From Lentibacillus amyloliquefaciens (lineage in GTDB: Bacteria; Bacillota; Bacilli; Bacillales; Amphibacillaceae), in assembly GCF_001307805.1 (NCBI RefSeq), contig NZ_CP013862.1:2666001-2730000 (forward strand): DNA of 64,000 nucleotides, read 5' to 3'. The notes beneath the pieces were generated by a model. It searched no databases. It was not told where the DNA came from and worked only from the letters and a program-made list of their open reading frames with translations. Positions 47,996-58,493 of this stretch are shown piece after piece. The number at the start of each line of letters is the position of its first letter. The stretch's first letter is position 1. A program made the position numbers and the translations under genes.

Positions 47996-48336
47996 TTGTG
48001 GACGATAAATTTAGTCAGCTCATCATTATAAATAAGTTATAAACGCTATCCACATTTTTGTTGATAACTTGATGAACAGAGGTGTGAATATATATCCACA
48101 CATTATCCACAAGTTGTGGAAAAATATGAGAGGTGAATATGTTATACACATGATAGAACATAAACATAATACCAAAAAAAAGTGCATTGCGCAACGGGTT
48201 TTCGACACTTATCCACAAATTCAACCAGTTGTAGACAAAGTTTATCCACGGCACTATATTTTGTGAGTAAATTGTCGATTTTGTTGTGCACAAGAGAAAA
48301 AGTATAAAAAATTAATTCAAAAGCAATTGTGGATAA
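47996..48336. other. oriC DnaA-box cluster upstream of dnaA
   Basis: Boxes resembling TTATCCACA: 47997-48005 (reverse, diverged), 48046-48054 (CTATCCACA), 48092-48100 (ATATCCACA), 48103-48111 (perfect), 48116-48124 (reverse, TGTGGAAAA), 48209-48217 (perfect), 48242-48250 (TTATCCACG), 48328-48336 (reverse, perfect). The cluster lies between dnaA and rpmH at the point of gene-strand reversal, marking the replication origin. Confidence 0.93.
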
Positions 48337-48353
48337 TTTTTTTAGGGAGGAAG

Positions 48354-48383
48354 TTGACAGAGCTATTCGTTTTTCATTATAAT
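48354..48383 (+). promoter_or_regulatory. rpmH promoter
   Basis: -35 TTGACA (48354-48359) and -10 TATAAT (48378-48383) are consensus hexamers 18 bp apart, 70 bp before rpmH and next to a DnaA box. Confidence 0.88.
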
Positions 48384-48452
48384 GTCTTGGACTGCCTTAT
48401 TATTGTAATTGTAATTTAGGTGATTGTAATTCCTCAGGGAGGTGTATGATAA

Positions 48453-48587
48453 ATGAAAAGAACATTTCAGCCAAATAACCGTAAACGGAAAAAAGTTCAC
48501 GGTTTCCGCACTCGCATGAAATCAAAAGACGGCCGCATGGTATTGAAGCGCCGTCGCCGTAAAGGAAGAAAAGTATTGTCTGCTTAG
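48453..48587 (+). CDS. rpmH: 50S ribosomal protein L34
   Basis: 44 residues: [18 protein letters not shown].. through [12 protein letters not shown], the universal L34 sequence. GGGAGGTG lies upstream. First gene of the rpmH-rnpA-yidC-jag run on the right replichore. Confidence 0.98.
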   Translation: MKRTFQPNNRKRKKVHGFRTRMKSKDGRMVLKRRRRKGRKVLSA

Positions 48588-48654
48588 ACCACTGACATTA
48601 TCAGTGGTCTTTTTTCCACTATTGCGGAAAAGTTATTTTCTGAAGGTGATCGTG

Positions 48655-49011
48655 TTGAAAAAAAGATATCGGATAAAGGATAATGAGGAATTTCAATATG
48701 TGTTTAAAAATGGCAAGTCGTTTGCAAACAGGCAGCTTGTTCTATACTATATAGAGAAGCCTGGCCAGAAGCACTTTCGTATTGGATTATCTGTCGGGAA
48801 AAAAATAGGCAATGCTGTTATGCGAAATCAGATAAAACGTTATCTGCGCCAAGCCTTTCTGGAGTTGGAAGACAGTGTCAGACCAACAAAGGATATTATA
48901 ATCATTGCCCGTTATCCGACACGACAGATGGATTTTCATCAAGTGAAGAAAAGTTTAGTGCATTTGTTGACAAAAAAGGGTTGCTTATCAAAAAATAGCC
49001 GCACTTTTTGA
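48655..49011 (+). CDS. rnpA: ribonuclease P protein component
   Basis: The TTG at 48655 ([20 protein letters not shown]), with AAGGTGA upstream, gives 118 residues; a GTG one codon earlier is equally possible. The RNR-type motif reads [20 protein letters not shown]. It assists the RNase P RNA in tRNA 5' processing. Confidence 0.95.
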   Translation: MKKRYRIKDNEEFQYVFKNGKSFANRQLVLYYIEKPGQKHFRIGLSVGKKIGNAVMRNQIKRYLRQAFLELEDSVRPTKDIIIIARYPTRQMDFHQVKKSLVHLLTKKGCLSKNSRTF

Positions 49012-49098
49012 TTATATATGGAATTTTTTATTGATTTAATGGTAAAATAGCTATTAGATTTTATACATATGTTTTTTTGCTTGTTAGGAGGAAATAAA

Positions 49099-49863
49099 TT
49101 GCGTAAAAAGGTTTGGCTGGTTGCTGCCTTGATTGGGTTAGTGGCTCTGCTCTCCGGCTGTATGCAAATAAATGAACCGATTAGTCCCGAAAGTACGGGC
49201 ATTTGGAATTCATATTTTGTATGGCCGCTGTCCCAAGTGATTACTTATTTTGCTGAGTTATTCAATGAAAACTATGGCTTGGCAATTATACTTGTTACGA
49301 TAATTGTTCGTTTGATACTTTTGCCATTAAATGTTAAGCAGCTTAAAAGTTCCCAGGCAATGCAGGATATACAGCCGGAACTTAAAGAACTGCAACAGAA
49401 GTATTCGTCAAAAGATGCTAATACACAACAAAAACTGCAGCAGGAAACGATGCAGTTATTCCAGAAGCATGGTGTAAATCCGCTGGCGGGCTGTTTGCCA
49501 ATCTTTGTGCAAATGCCGATTTTGATTGCCATGTATCATGCCATTATGCGTACGCCGGAAATTCAGACGCATACTTTTCTATGGTTTGAACTGGGCTCAC
49601 CGGACTACGTTTTACCGCTGATTGCCGGTGGAGCAACATTTTTCCAGCAAAAATTAATGATGGCGGGAAGTCCTGCGGCACAAAATCCGCAAATGATGGT
49701 CATGCTGTATGTCATGCCGATCATGATTACAGTCTTTGCATTTTTCTTCCCGGCAGCATTAGCGCTATACTGGGTTGTAGGTAACGTATTCATGGTTGCC
49801 CAAACGGTTTTCATTCGTAAACCAATGATGAATGCTAATAAAAATGGGGGAGACAAAAAGTGA
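49099..49863 (+). CDS. spoIIIJ: membrane insertase YidC1/SpoIIIJ
   Basis: The TTG at 49099 ([20 protein letters not shown]), behind TTAGGAGG, gives 254 residues. Signal peptide with lipobox LLSGC (C21), then five transmembrane helices of the Oxa1/YidC fold with the conserved arginine in [10 protein letters not shown]. It inserts membrane proteins. In B. subtilis it is needed for SpoIIIA/SpoIIIE-stage sporulation. It overlaps jag by 4 bp (GTGA). Confidence 0.95.
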   Translation: MRKKVWLVAALIGLVALLSGCMQINEPISPESTGIWNSYFVWPLSQVITYFAELFNENYGLAIILVTIIVRLILLPLNVKQLKSSQAMQDIQPELKELQQKYSSKDANTQQKLQQETMQLFQKHGVNPLAGCLPIFVQMPILIAMYHAIMRTPEIQTHTFLWFELGSPDYVLPLIAGGATFFQQKLMMAGSPAAQNPQMMVMLYVMPIMITVFAFFFPAALALYWVVGNVFMVAQTVFIRKPMMNANKNGGDKK

Positions 49864-50474
49864 GAGAAATAACTGCTAGTGGACAAACGGTTGAAGAAGC
49901 GGTCCAATCAGCATTAGAGCAGTTAGACACCACAAGAGACCATGTTGAAGTTGAAGTGATTGATGAAGGCAAGAAAGGATTATTGGGTGTATTTGGTTCA
50001 AAGAAGGCATTTGTAAAGGTTTCAATGGTGAAAAATCAAATAGAAGAAGCAGAAGCATTCTTAAAAGATGTTACTCGAAATATGAATGTACAAGCTGATG
50101 TCTCCACGACAGTCTCTGAAAACCATGTAACCTTTGACTTATCCGGTGATAAGATTGCCGTTTTGATTGGAAAACGCGGCCAGACATTGAATGCTATCCA
50201 ATATTTAGTCCATCTTGCAATAAATAAAGATGGCAGTCAGTACTACAGTGTCACAGTTGATGCTGAAGGCTATCGTGGAAGAAGGAAGGCAACACTGGAA
50301 GCATTGGCTCATAAAATGGCCGATAAAGCATTGCGATATGACAAACATGTTGCGCTTGATCCTATGCCGGCTTTTGAACGTAAGATCATTCATAATGCAT
50401 TACAGCAGAATGATCAGGTTTCGACCCATTCAGATGGGGTAGAACCTCACCGCCGTATCGTCATAACGCCATAA
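49860..50474 (+). CDS. jag: RNA-binding protein Jag/KhpB
   Basis: The 204-residue protein starts at a GTG overlapping the yidC stop. The Jag-N domain includes [18 protein letters not shown] and [17 protein letters not shown] domain ([20 protein letters not shown]) and an R3H domain ([20 protein letters not shown]) follow. It works with KhpA in RNA binding and cell division or elongation control in Gram-positives. Confidence 0.95.
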   Translation: MREITASGQTVEEAVQSALEQLDTTRDHVEVEVIDEGKKGLLGVFGSKKAFVKVSMVKNQIEEAEAFLKDVTRNMNVQADVSTTVSENHVTFDLSGDKIAVLIGKRGQTLNAIQYLVHLAINKDGSQYYSVTVDAEGYRGRRKATLEALAHKMADKALRYDKHVALDPMPAFERKIIHNALQQNDQVSTHSDGVEPHRRIVITP

Positions 50475-50487
50475 TAAATATTAAATG

Positions 50488-50516
50488 AAAACCTCCTGAA
50501 AACGGAGGTTTTTTTG
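50488..50516 (+). terminator. terminator of the rpmH-jag operon
   Basis: AAAACCTCC / GGAGGTTTTTTT around TGAAAAC. Confidence 0.88.
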
Positions 50517-50892
50517 TTGGCTTTTGTCGGATTCTTTATTACTTTACTGCAGCAGTAGAGAGTCAGATTTTGTATTGTTTAGTAAGGCTATCTAACGACA
50601 ATCTTTTTGAAAAGCTGTTTTCTAATAGGTTGTTGTTTTTTGACTCAAAATTCCTAAACTGCGACGTAAAGTCTTATTTGATTATTTGGAAAAGCTCTCT
50701 GGCGACGCAGCTCAGAATTACTCAGCTTTTGAGTGAGTTCACCACGATCCTCCTCGCTCGCGGGCCATGCGGGGTCTACAAAAGCTCGTTGTCCCACAGG
50801 AGTCTCGCATATCCCAGCTTCTCCATGGTTGCGTGGTGTTGATATAAAAATATCTAATAAAGCAACAGAAAGCCGTTTTGAGCGCAGGAAAT

Positions 50893-50986
50893 ACACTCCA
50901 GACTCCTGCGGGAATAAAGGCATAGATGAGACCCCGCAGCGCGCCAGCGCGAGGAGGCTCATCAGCCGCCCGCGGAAAGCTGGAGT
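50893..50986. repeat. GC-rich palindromic extragenic repeat
   Basis: Bounded by CACTCCAG and CTGGAGTG, with ACTCCTGCGGGAA, AGATGAGACCCCGCAG, GAGGAGGCTCATC and CCGCCCGCGGAAAGC inside. This pattern is widespread in intergenic regions of Bacillaceae genomes. A decayed, differently oriented portion lies at about 50735-50800. Confidence 0.75.
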
Positions 50987-51157
50987 GTTTTTCCGGAGCG
51001 GTATTATAGCACTCACACATTGTTCATAATACGCTGTATTTCACATCAACTGTGAGGTTAAGAATAGTAAGAGAACCGTTTTTTGTAAACAGTCTTCGTT
51101 TAAAAAAGAAAGGACTGACCGAAAAATGATTGCATTTAAGAAATCCTTTTACCCACA

Positions 51158-51204
51158 TGTGGATAAGAGGATTTTATAATGTATAATATTAACACTGTGG
51201 ATAA
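51158..51204. promoter_or_regulatory. two perfect DnaA boxes upstream of mnmE
   Basis: TGTGGATAA occurs at 51158-51166 and 51196-51204, 38 bp apart in the same orientation, about 100-150 bp before mnmE. B. subtilis DnaA is known to bind some promoter regions outside oriC. Confidence 0.75.
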
Positions 51205-51307
51205 GTTTATTTTTAATTGAATTTGTGATATTCTATTATATTGTTGACCGAACAATAAATACGTTGAATATAGATGAAAAATACAGGGTATGATGGAGGT
51301 GAGATAA

Positions 51308-52684
51308 ATGGAGACAGATACGATAACGGCGATATCAACACCGATGGGTGAAGGTGCCATTTCAATCGTGCGGCTGAGCGGATCAGAAGCCATCCGTGTG
51401 ACGGCTGAATTGTTTCAAGGAACGAATCTCCTCGAAGCCGATTCACATACGATTCATTATGGAAAAATAATTGATCCTAAAACAAATGATGCTGCTGAAG
51501 AAGTGATGGTCACCATTATGCGGGCGCCGAAGACATTCACACGCGAAGATATCGTTGAGATCAATTGTCATGGCGGCATGGTCGCAGTGAACAGAGTCCT
51601 GGAAGTTGTTCTTGAACGGGGTATACGTATCGCTGAGCCGGGTGAATTTACCAAGCGGGCATTTTTGCATGGACGTATTGACTTATCCCAGGCAGAAGCT
51701 GTGATGGACCTGATCCGGTCTAAAACGGATAAAGCGATGTCTGTTGCTCTGAAACAAATGGATGGACGGCTGTCTGAGTTGATTGGCCGGCTCAGGCAGG
51801 AGTTGCTTGAGACTGTCGCACATGTTGAAGTGAATATCGACTATCCTGAATATGATGATGTTGAAGAAATGTCACATGAGGTAATGCGTGAGAAATCAAA
51901 AGAAGTTCATGCTGAGATTGAACATCTGCTCGAAGTAGCCAAGCAAGGAAAAATTCTTCGCGAAGGATTATCGACGGCAATTATCGGAAGGCCGAACGTC
52001 GGCAAGTCATCATTGATGAATACACTGGTGCAGGAAAATAAAGCAATCGTAACGGAAGTTCCCGGAACAACCCGTGATGTGATTGAGGAATATGTGAACG
52101 TCCGCGGTGTTCCTTTGCGGCTCGTTGATACTGCAGGAATCCGTGAAACAGAAGACATTGTTGAAAAAATCGGCGTAGACCGCTCACATCAGGTCTTGGA
52201 AGAATCCGATCTTATTTTATTTGTTTTAAATTATAACGATGAACTGACAGAAGAAGATGAAAAACTGTTTAAAGCAGTTCAGGGACTTGATTATATCGTT
52301 CTCGTCAATAAAACTGACTTAGAGCAAAAGCTTGATATGGATAGAGTGAATCAGTTGGCTGAAGGCAAGCCGGTCATCTCAGCTTCTTTCATTAAGGAAG
52401 AAGGGATTGATGAACTGGAATCAGCCATTGCAGATACGTTTTTCGCAGGTGATATCGATACCGGGGACATGACTTATGTTTCCAACATCCGTCATATCCA
52501 ATTGCTTAAACAAGCTAAACAAGCATTGGAAGACGCAATGGCAAGTCTTGAAATGGAAATGCCGCTAGATATTGTCCAAATCGATGTTACCCGCACGTGG
52601 GAATTTTTGGGTGAGATCATTGGAGACACTGCCAGTGACGGCCTGATTGACCAGCTGTTTTCACAATTTTGCTTAGGGAAATAA
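51308..52684 (+). CDS. mnmE: tRNA modification GTPase MnmE
   Basis: The 458-residue protein has an N-terminal folate-binding-like domain, a G domain with [14 protein letters not shown] (about 227-240), DTAGIRE and VNKTDLEQ, and a C-terminal FCLGK ending with the catalytic-type cysteine. With MnmG it makes cmnm5U34 on tRNAs. ATG lies behind GGAGGTGA. mnmG begins 68 bp downstream. Confidence 0.97.
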   Translation: METDTITAISTPMGEGAISIVRLSGSEAIRVTAELFQGTNLLEADSHTIHYGKIIDPKTNDAAEEVMVTIMRAPKTFTREDIVEINCHGGMVAVNRVLEVVLERGIRIAEPGEFTKRAFLHGRIDLSQAEAVMDLIRSKTDKAMSVALKQMDGRLSELIGRLRQELLETVAHVEVNIDYPEYDDVEEMSHEVMREKSKEVHAEIEHLLEVAKQGKILREGLSTAIIGRPNVGKSSLMNTLVQENKAIVTEVPGTTRDVIEEYVNVRGVPLRLVDTAGIRETEDIVEKIGVDRSHQVLEESDLILFVLNYNDELTEEDEKLFKAVQGLDYIVLVNKTDLEQKLDMDRVNQLAEGKPVISASFIKEEGIDELESAIADTFFAGDIDTGDMTYVSNIRHIQLLKQAKQALEDAMASLEMEMPLDIVQIDVTRTWEFLGEIIGDTASDGLIDQLFSQFCLGK

Positions 52685-52752
52685 TTGAATTCTAATCAGT
52701 TTTATAAGAGAAGTTCCAAACGTATACCACGAAAATTAGAAAGGGTGAAAAA

Positions 52753-54630
52753 ATGGTATATAATGCAGGGCGTTATGACGTTATTGTAGTTGGTGCCGGT
52801 CATGCAGGTGTGGAAGCTGGTATTGCTGCAGCCAAAATGGGTGCGAAAACATTGATGCTGACACTGAACCTTGATATGGTCGCTTTTATGCCATGCAACC
52901 CGTCATTAGGCGGACCGGCTAAAGGAATTGTCGTTCGGGAAGTTGACGCACTTGGCGGTGTTATGGGCAAAGTGATTGATAAAACTCACATCCAAATGCG
53001 CATGCTGAATACCCGGAAAGGACCGGCTGTTCAAGCTTTAAGAGCACAAGCGGACAAACCGCTCTATATAAAAGAAATGAAACATGTTCTGGAAAATCAG
53101 GAAAACTTGACACTGAGACAGGGTATGGTCAATGAATTGATTATGGAAGATGGCGCATGCAAAGGGGTTATTACAGAAACGAAAGCCGCTTACTACGCAA
53201 ACCAGGTCATTATTACTACAGGCACGTTTATGCGAGGTAAAGTATTAATGGGTGATCTTGAATATGAGAGTGGTCCAAATAATCAGCGGGCATCCATTAA
53301 ACTTTCTGAAAACCTTGAAGACCTTGGACTGGATATTACCCGTTTCAAAACAGGCACACCACCAAGGGTGAACAGCCATTCGATAGATTATTCGAAAGCA
53401 GAAATTCAGCCTGGTGATGAAAAGCCGCAAAGTTTTTCATATGAAACAACGGAATATATTACAGATCAGATTCCATGCTGGCTGACGTATACGAATGAAG
53501 TGACGCATCAGCTTATTAACGATAATCTGTCTTCATCTGCTATGTATTCCGGTATGAAGCGTGGTACAGGCCCGCGTTATTGTCCGTCAATTGAGGATAA
53601 GATTGTGAGATTTAATGATAAACCGCGTCATCAGGTCTTCCTTGAACCTGAGGGCAGAGATACAGAAGAAGTATATGTTCAGGGACTCTCGACCTCACTG
53701 CCGGAAGATATTCAACATGAGATGGTCAAAACTGTACCGGGACTTGAAAATGCTGAAATCATGCGCGGTGGTTACGCAATAGAATATGATGCAGTTGTCC
53801 CGACGCAACTTTGGCCAACAATGGAATTGAAAAATATTCCAGGGCTCTTTACAGCGGGACAAATCAATGGAACATCCGGTTATGAAGAAGCAGCAGCGCA
53901 AGGGATTATGGCTGGAATTAATGCTGCCGCTAAAATATTCGGCAAAGAGCCATTGATTCTGGACAGATCCCGGGCATATATCGGTGTACTGATTGATGAT
54001 TTGGTTACTAAGGGAACGAAAGAACCTTATCGTCTTTTAACTTCCCGTGCGGAATATCGTCTATTATTGCGTCATGATAATGCTGATATGCGTTTAACTG
54101 AAATCGCTCATGACTATGGTTTGATAACTGATGAGCGTTATGAACAATTTATAGAGAAGAAACGTCTTGTCGAGCAAGAGAAAAAACGACTCAATAAAAT
54201 CATCATCAAACCGGAAGAACCTGTTCAGGAAATGCTCAAAAGTGTGAATGGGTCACCATTGAAAGAAGCGGTTAAAGCTTATGATATGCTAAAACGCCCT
54301 GAAGTCACTTATGAAATGCTTGAAAATGTCATCGAACGCGATAACAGTCTGCCATATATCGTTAAAGAGCAGGTCGAAATTCAAATCAAGTATGAAGGGT
54401 ATATTAAGAAGGCAAATGAACAAGTGGACAAAATGCTTAAAATGGAGAATAAGAAAATTCCGGACAACATTGATTACGATGATATTGATGGCATTGCCTA
54501 CGAAGCGAGAGAAAAACTTAAAAAAGTTCGTCCGCTTTCAGTAGGGCAGGCATCACGTATTGCAGGGTCAATCCTTCTGATGTGTCCATTCTGCTTGTTT
54601 ATATTGAACAGGGCAAAATTGCTCGTGTAG
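52753..54630 (+). CDS. mnmG: tRNA uridine modification enzyme MnmG, C-terminal frameshift
   Basis: The 625-residue reading is normal through [15 protein letters not shown] motif [20 protein letters not shown], then FKTGTPPR and the C-terminal helical domain. After RIAG it reads [20 protein letters not shown]. With one extra G in the GGG run at 54565-54567, the frame becomes [23 protein letters not shown] and would end at 54639, the usual MnmG end. The G run is therefore one short, by sequence error or mutation. The C-terminal domain binds MnmE, so a true lesion would be costly. Confidence 0.93.
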   Translation: MVYNAGRYDVIVVGAGHAGVEAGIAAAKMGAKTLMLTLNLDMVAFMPCNPSLGGPAKGIVVREVDALGGVMGKVIDKTHIQMRMLNTRKGPAVQALRAQADKPLYIKEMKHVLENQENLTLRQGMVNELIMEDGACKGVITETKAAYYANQVIITTGTFMRGKVLMGDLEYESGPNNQRASIKLSENLEDLGLDITRFKTGTPPRVNSHSIDYSKAEIQPGDEKPQSFSYETTEYITDQIPCWLTYTNEVTHQLINDNLSSSAMYSGMKRGTGPRYCPSIEDKIVRFNDKPRHQVFLEPEGRDTEEVYVQGLSTSLPEDIQHEMVKTVPGLENAEIMRGGYAIEYDAVVPTQLWPTMELKNIPGLFTAGQINGTSGYEEAAAQGIMAGINAAAKIFGKEPLILDRSRAYIGVLIDDLVTKGTKEPYRLLTSRAEYRLLLRHDNADMRLTEIAHDYGLITDERYEQFIEKKRLVEQEKKRLNKIIIKPEEPVQEMLKSVNGSPLKEAVKAYDMLKRPEVTYEMLENVIERDNSLPYIVKEQVEIQIKYEGYIKKANEQVDKMLKMENKKIPDNIDYDDIDGIAYEAREKLKKVRPLSVGQASRIAGSILLMCPFCLFILNRAKLLV

Positions 54631-54658
54631 CTAATTAATTTAAGGGGATAAGTTATTC

Positions 54659-55375
54659 ATGGAACCGGAACAGTTTGTATCGGCCTTACGTGAACAAGGC
54701 ATCGAATTGAATGAAAAGCAACAAGAGCAATTTGCAGATTATTATCAGATATTGGTGGAGTGGAATAAAAAAATTAATCTGACCACTGTAACAGAAGAAG
54801 AAGATGTTTATTTAAAACACTTTTATGATTCTGTTTCGGCAGCTTTTTATCATGATTTTTCCGGAAACTTATCAATTTGTGATGTGGGTGCTGGGGCTGG
54901 TTTTCCCAGTATCCCGCTTAAAATATGTTTCCCGGCGTTAAAAATTACGATTGTTGATTCATTGCAGAAACGGATCAATTTTTTAAACCAATTAGCTGCT
55001 CGGCTGGAACTTCATGATGTTGCTTTTTATCATGACAGGGCCGAAACATTCGGTAAAAATAAACAATTTAGAGAAACATTTGATATTGTTATTTCCAGAG
55101 CTGTTGCCCGAATGTCTGTGTTAAGTGAGTTATGTTTGCCGCTGACACGGAAACATGGTTTGTTTTTGGCGATGAAAGGATCAAAAGCTGATGATGAATT
55201 AAATGATGCTAAACATGCTATTGAAATATTAGGCGGCCAACTGGATGTAACACACGCTTTTGAATTACCTGAAGAAAAAAGTGAACGTTCCATAATTAAG
55301 ATACATAAGAAGCGTACAACTTCTAATAGATACCCGAGGAAACCGGGAGTGCCGAATAAAAGCCCATTGATTTAA
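54659..55375 (+). CDS. rsmG: 16S rRNA (guanine527-N7)-methyltransferase
   Basis: The 238-residue protein has a SAM-binding motif [14 protein letters not shown] (about 76-89), preceded by DSVSAAF. GidB/RsmG family methylating G527; loss gives low-level streptomycin resistance. It follows mnmG by 20-28 bp. Confidence 0.95.
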   Translation: MEPEQFVSALREQGIELNEKQQEQFADYYQILVEWNKKINLTTVTEEEDVYLKHFYDSVSAAFYHDFSGNLSICDVGAGAGFPSIPLKICFPALKITIVDSLQKRINFLNQLAARLELHDVAFYHDRAETFGKNKQFRETFDIVISRAVARMSVLSELCLPLTRKHGLFLAMKGSKADDELNDAKHAIEILGGQLDVTHAFELPEEKSERSIIKIHKKRTTSNRYPRKPGVPNKSPLI

Positions 55376-55680
55376 TGGCTCCGGCAGTTTGTTTAAATTT
55401 AAAAATTCAGAAGTCAAAAAATATTTTTCTTGATGAAGTTCCACTTATGACGATAATTTAATACTCATTAAGTGATTTATATGATAGAATGATTATAGAA
55501 TTTTCTCTGCACGTTTCTCCTTGTTCATCTTTCACACTTGATGGTGTCATCAATGGAAATATGGCACAAGGGTTAAAAAAATAGATTTTAGAGAAAAATG
55601 TTCCACGTGAAACATTTTATTTTTTGTCAGTATAATGATTCACTTCGGTAAGAGCTTGAATGCAAAGGTGGTGTTTGGGA
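55376..55680. other. rsmG-noc spacer with parS
   Basis: AT-rich, with a parS site at 55599-55614. A TATGATAGAATG stretch near 55480 may belong to a noc promoter. No gene is seen. Confidence 0.5.
55599..55614. promoter_or_regulatory. parS centromere-like site
   Basis: TGTTCCACGTGAAACA, the perfect 16-bp Spo0J/ParB-binding palindrome, 67 bp upstream of noc. Confidence 0.95.
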
Positions 55681-56541
55681 GTGGCGAGTCCATTAAACCG
55701 AATTTTTGGCATGGGCGGTAAAAATGATGCATCTCAGGATGAAGAAAGTTACAATCCGGATGAAGTTACCGAGCTTCCAATTGAAAAGATTGAGCCTAAT
55801 AGATTCCAGCCAAGAGCAGTATTTAATGAGGAAAAAATAGAAGAATTGGCACAGACGATACACACACATGGTATGATTCAGCCAATTATCGTCCGCAAAC
55901 TTGAGGATGAAGATAAATATGAATTAATTGCGGGGGAACGCAGATGGCGTGCAGCGCAATCACTTGAATGGGAAAAGGTCCCTGCAATCATTCGGGGGAT
56001 GACAGACACAGAAATTGCATCCGTTGCTTTAATTGAAAATTTGCAGCGTGAAGAATTAACGGTCATTGAAGAAGCAAACGCTTATGCAAGATTACTTGAA
56101 CTTCATTCCTTGACACAGGAAGCACTGGCACAACGTCTGGGAAAAAATCAATCCACGATTGCCAATAAAATCAGGCTGTTAAAACTATCGGAAGCAGTTC
56201 AAACGGCGATTTTAAATAAACAGATAACCGAAAGACATGCAAGAGCATTAATTAAAATAAATGATCCGGAGAGTCAATTGAAAGTGCTGGAACTTATACT
56301 GGATAAAGACCTGAATGTGAAACAGACCGAAGAACATATTGAAAAAATGAACCAGCCTGATAAAAAACCAGCCAAAAAAACGCCTAAACAAAAAGGTGTC
56401 AATAAAGATGTACGGATTGCTATGAATACGATTCGTCAATCCTTAAATATGGTTTCTGATACAGGAATTGATGTGGAAACAAATGAAGAAGACCTTGATG
56501 ATTTTTATCAAATAACAATTAAAATACCAAAAAAGAACTGA
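55681..56541 (+). CDS. noc: nucleoid occlusion protein Noc
   Basis: The GTG at 55681 ([20 protein letters not shown]) gives 286 residues; the amphipathic N-terminus matches Noc's membrane-binding segment. The ParB-like core has [20 protein letters not shown] and the helix-turn-helix in [20 protein letters not shown]. It stops Z-rings forming over the nucleoid by binding NBS sites and the membrane. The paralogue spo0J is 1 kb downstream. Confidence 0.93.
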   Translation: MASPLNRIFGMGGKNDASQDEESYNPDEVTELPIEKIEPNRFQPRAVFNEEKIEELAQTIHTHGMIQPIIVRKLEDEDKYELIAGERRWRAAQSLEWEKVPAIIRGMTDTEIASVALIENLQREELTVIEEANAYARLLELHSLTQEALAQRLGKNQSTIANKIRLLKLSEAVQTAILNKQITERHARALIKINDPESQLKVLELILDKDLNVKQTEEHIEKMNQPDKKPAKKTPKQKGVNKDVRIAMNTIRQSLNMVSDTGIDVETNEEDLDDFYQITIKIPKKN

Positions 56542-56562
56542 TATATAGTATTATATTATGTT

Positions 56563-56608
56563 AAAACACCATTCATCTTAGCCTGAAACACAAGATGGGT
56601 GGTTTTTA
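56563..56608 (+). terminator. terminator of noc
   Basis: AACACCATTCATCTT / AAGATGGGTGGTT, then TTTAAATC. Confidence 0.8.
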
Positions 56609-56795
56609 AATCCTGATTGTTTTAGGTTCTTTTCGAGAGCTTTGTTGCTCGTTTAACCATCGATTGATAGAAACTGCGATACAGAATCGTCTTTTGGGAA
56701 GTTAGTATAACTTTTAAGTCAAAAACCATTTTTTATAGCCGCATATTAAAAAAAAGTGGTAGAATTATAAGTATAGATGTTAGGTAGGTGACAGC

Positions 56796-57569
56796 ATGGG
56801 AAAAATTATGGCCATTGCAAATCAAAAGGGTGGCGTAGGAAAAACAACATCAGCGGTAAACTTGAGCGCAGGCCTTGCTCATTTGAATCATAAAGTTTTA
56901 GTTGTCGATATTGATCCTCAAGGCAATGCGACGAGCGGTTTAGGTGTGAACAAAGCCGATATGGATCAATGTGTTTACAACGTTTTAGTTGAAGATTTGC
57001 CTGCCGAAGAAGTTTGTGTGCCGACAGAAGTCGTCAATTTAGACATAATACCTGCCACAATTCAGCTTTCAGGTGCTGAAATAGAATTGGTTTCGACAAT
57101 TTCACGTGAGATTCGTTTGCAAAAAGCACTGGAAAGTTTAAAAAATGAATATGACTACATCATCATTGATTGTCCGCCTTCTTTAGGGTTGCTCACCATT
57201 AATGCTCTTACAGCATCAGATACAGTTCTGATTCCGGTACAGTGTGAGTATTATGCTCTTGAAGGATTAAGCCAACTATTAAATACAATACGATTGGTGC
57301 AAAAACATTTAAACAAGACATTAATGATTGAAGGCGTATTGCTCACAATGCTTGATGCAAGAACAAATCTTGGTATTCAAGTCATTCAGGAAGTTAAGAA
57401 GTACTTCCAGGATAAAGTCTATCAATCTGTCATCCCAAGAAATATTCGTTTAGGCGAAGCGCCAAGTCATGGAGAACCGATTATCACGTATGACCCTAAA
57501 TCAAAGGGTGCTGAAGTATATCTCGAATTAGCAAAGGAAGTGATAAATAATGGCGAAAGGGTTGGGTAA
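56796..57569 (+). CDS. soj: chromosome partitioning ATPase Soj (ParA)
   Basis: The 257-residue protein has a deviant Walker A KGGVGKTTSAVNL (about 11-23) with the signature lysine, and Walker B IIIDCPPSLGLL. It is a DNA-binding ATPase that controls DnaA and origin separation with Spo0J. Its end overlaps spo0J by 20 bp. Confidence 0.97.
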   Translation: MGKIMAIANQKGGVGKTTSAVNLSAGLAHLNHKVLVVDIDPQGNATSGLGVNKADMDQCVYNVLVEDLPAEEVCVPTEVVNLDIIPATIQLSGAEIELVSTISREIRLQKALESLKNEYDYIIIDCPPSLGLLTINALTASDTVLIPVQCEYYALEGLSQLLNTIRLVQKHLNKTLMIEGVLLTMLDARTNLGIQVIQEVKKYFQDKVYQSVIPRNIRLGEAPSHGEPIITYDPKSKGAEVYLELAKEVINNGERVG

Positions 57570-58389
57570 AGGTATCAATGCGTTTTTCCCCCCTGAATTA
57601 GAAGAAAAGGGTGATGAGGTCATTCAGGAGATTCCGGTGAATGAGTGCCGGCCTAATCCTTATCAGCCTCGAAAAACATTTCGTGCGGATGCGATTGAAG
57701 AATTGAAAGATTCGATTTTGGAATACGGAATTATACAACCATTAATTGTCAGAAAAAGCATTAAAGGCTATGAGATTATTGTGGGTGAGCGCCGTTTCCG
57801 TGCCGCTAAAGAAGCGGAATTGGAAACACTGCCAGCTGTTGTTAAAGATTTAACAGATGATAAGATGATGGAAGTCGCCTTGCTGGAGAACTTGCAGCGG
57901 GAGGATCTGACAGCTATTGAAGAAGCTCATGCCTATAAAAATTTAATGGATGAGCTTGGTGTAACACAGGATGAACTATCGAGGCGATTAGGCAAAAGCA
58001 GATCACATATCGCCAATATTGTGCGGCTGCTTTCCTTGCCTGACCAAGTGACAGCGCATATCAATAATGGTGAATTATCAATGGGACACGGACGGGCTTT
58101 ACTTGGTGTGAAACAAGAGGATAAAGTAATCCCGCTCGTTGATAAGATACGTCGTGAAAACCTGAATGTGCGACAGGTCGAGCAAATTATAATTGAAATG
58201 AATGAAAAGCCTAAAAAGAAAAAAGAAAAACCGAAAAAAGATATCTTCTTGCAGGAAAGAGAATCTGTTCTGCAGGACCGGCTCGGAACTGCCGTATCAA
58301 TTAATAAAGGGAAACGCAAAGGTAAAATTGAAATTGAATTTTATTCAAATGAAGATCTTGAACGTATCATGGAGTCATTGGAAAAGTAG
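57550..58389 (+). CDS. spo0J: chromosome partitioning CTPase Spo0J (ParB)
   Basis: The 279-residue protein has ParB N-domain motifs GERRFRAAKEAELETLPAVV and ENLQREDLTAIEEA (CTP-binding C and P motifs) and the helix-turn-helix VTQDELSRRLGKSRSHIANI. A lysine-rich linker follows, then the C-terminal dimer domain. It loads on parS (two sites nearby at 55599 and 59309) and spreads as a clamp, recruiting SMC. Confidence 0.97.
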   Translation: MAKGLGKGINAFFPPELEEKGDEVIQEIPVNECRPNPYQPRKTFRADAIEELKDSILEYGIIQPLIVRKSIKGYEIIVGERRFRAAKEAELETLPAVVKDLTDDKMMEVALLENLQREDLTAIEEAHAYKNLMDELGVTQDELSRRLGKSRSHIANIVRLLSLPDQVTAHINNGELSMGHGRALLGVKQEDKVIPLVDKIRRENLNVRQVEQIIIEMNEKPKKKKEKPKKDIFLQERESVLQDRLGTAVSINKGKRKGKIEIEFYSNEDLERIMESLEK

Positions 58390-58493
58390 TTAAACAACGG
58401 TGATTTACAATGAAAACGGGAGACTGACTTAACTTGTATGCCAATATAGTCAGTCTTTTTTTCTTATATAATCAGATACCAGGGGTGGAAGAT

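Larger units (their letters stand above)
50517..51307. other. long jag-mnmE spacer
   Basis: A 790-bp spacer with no gene. It holds a GC-rich extragenic repeat (50893-50986, with a partial second half at about 50735-50800), two perfect DnaA boxes (51158-51166 and 51196-51204) and an AT-rich run before mnmE. Confidence 0.6.

Noticed and set aside
50654..51029. Several overlapping frames in the GC-rich repeat near 50.9 kb
   Set aside because: They arise from the palindromic repeat, lack ribosome sites, and are open on both strands as expected of GC-rich DNA.
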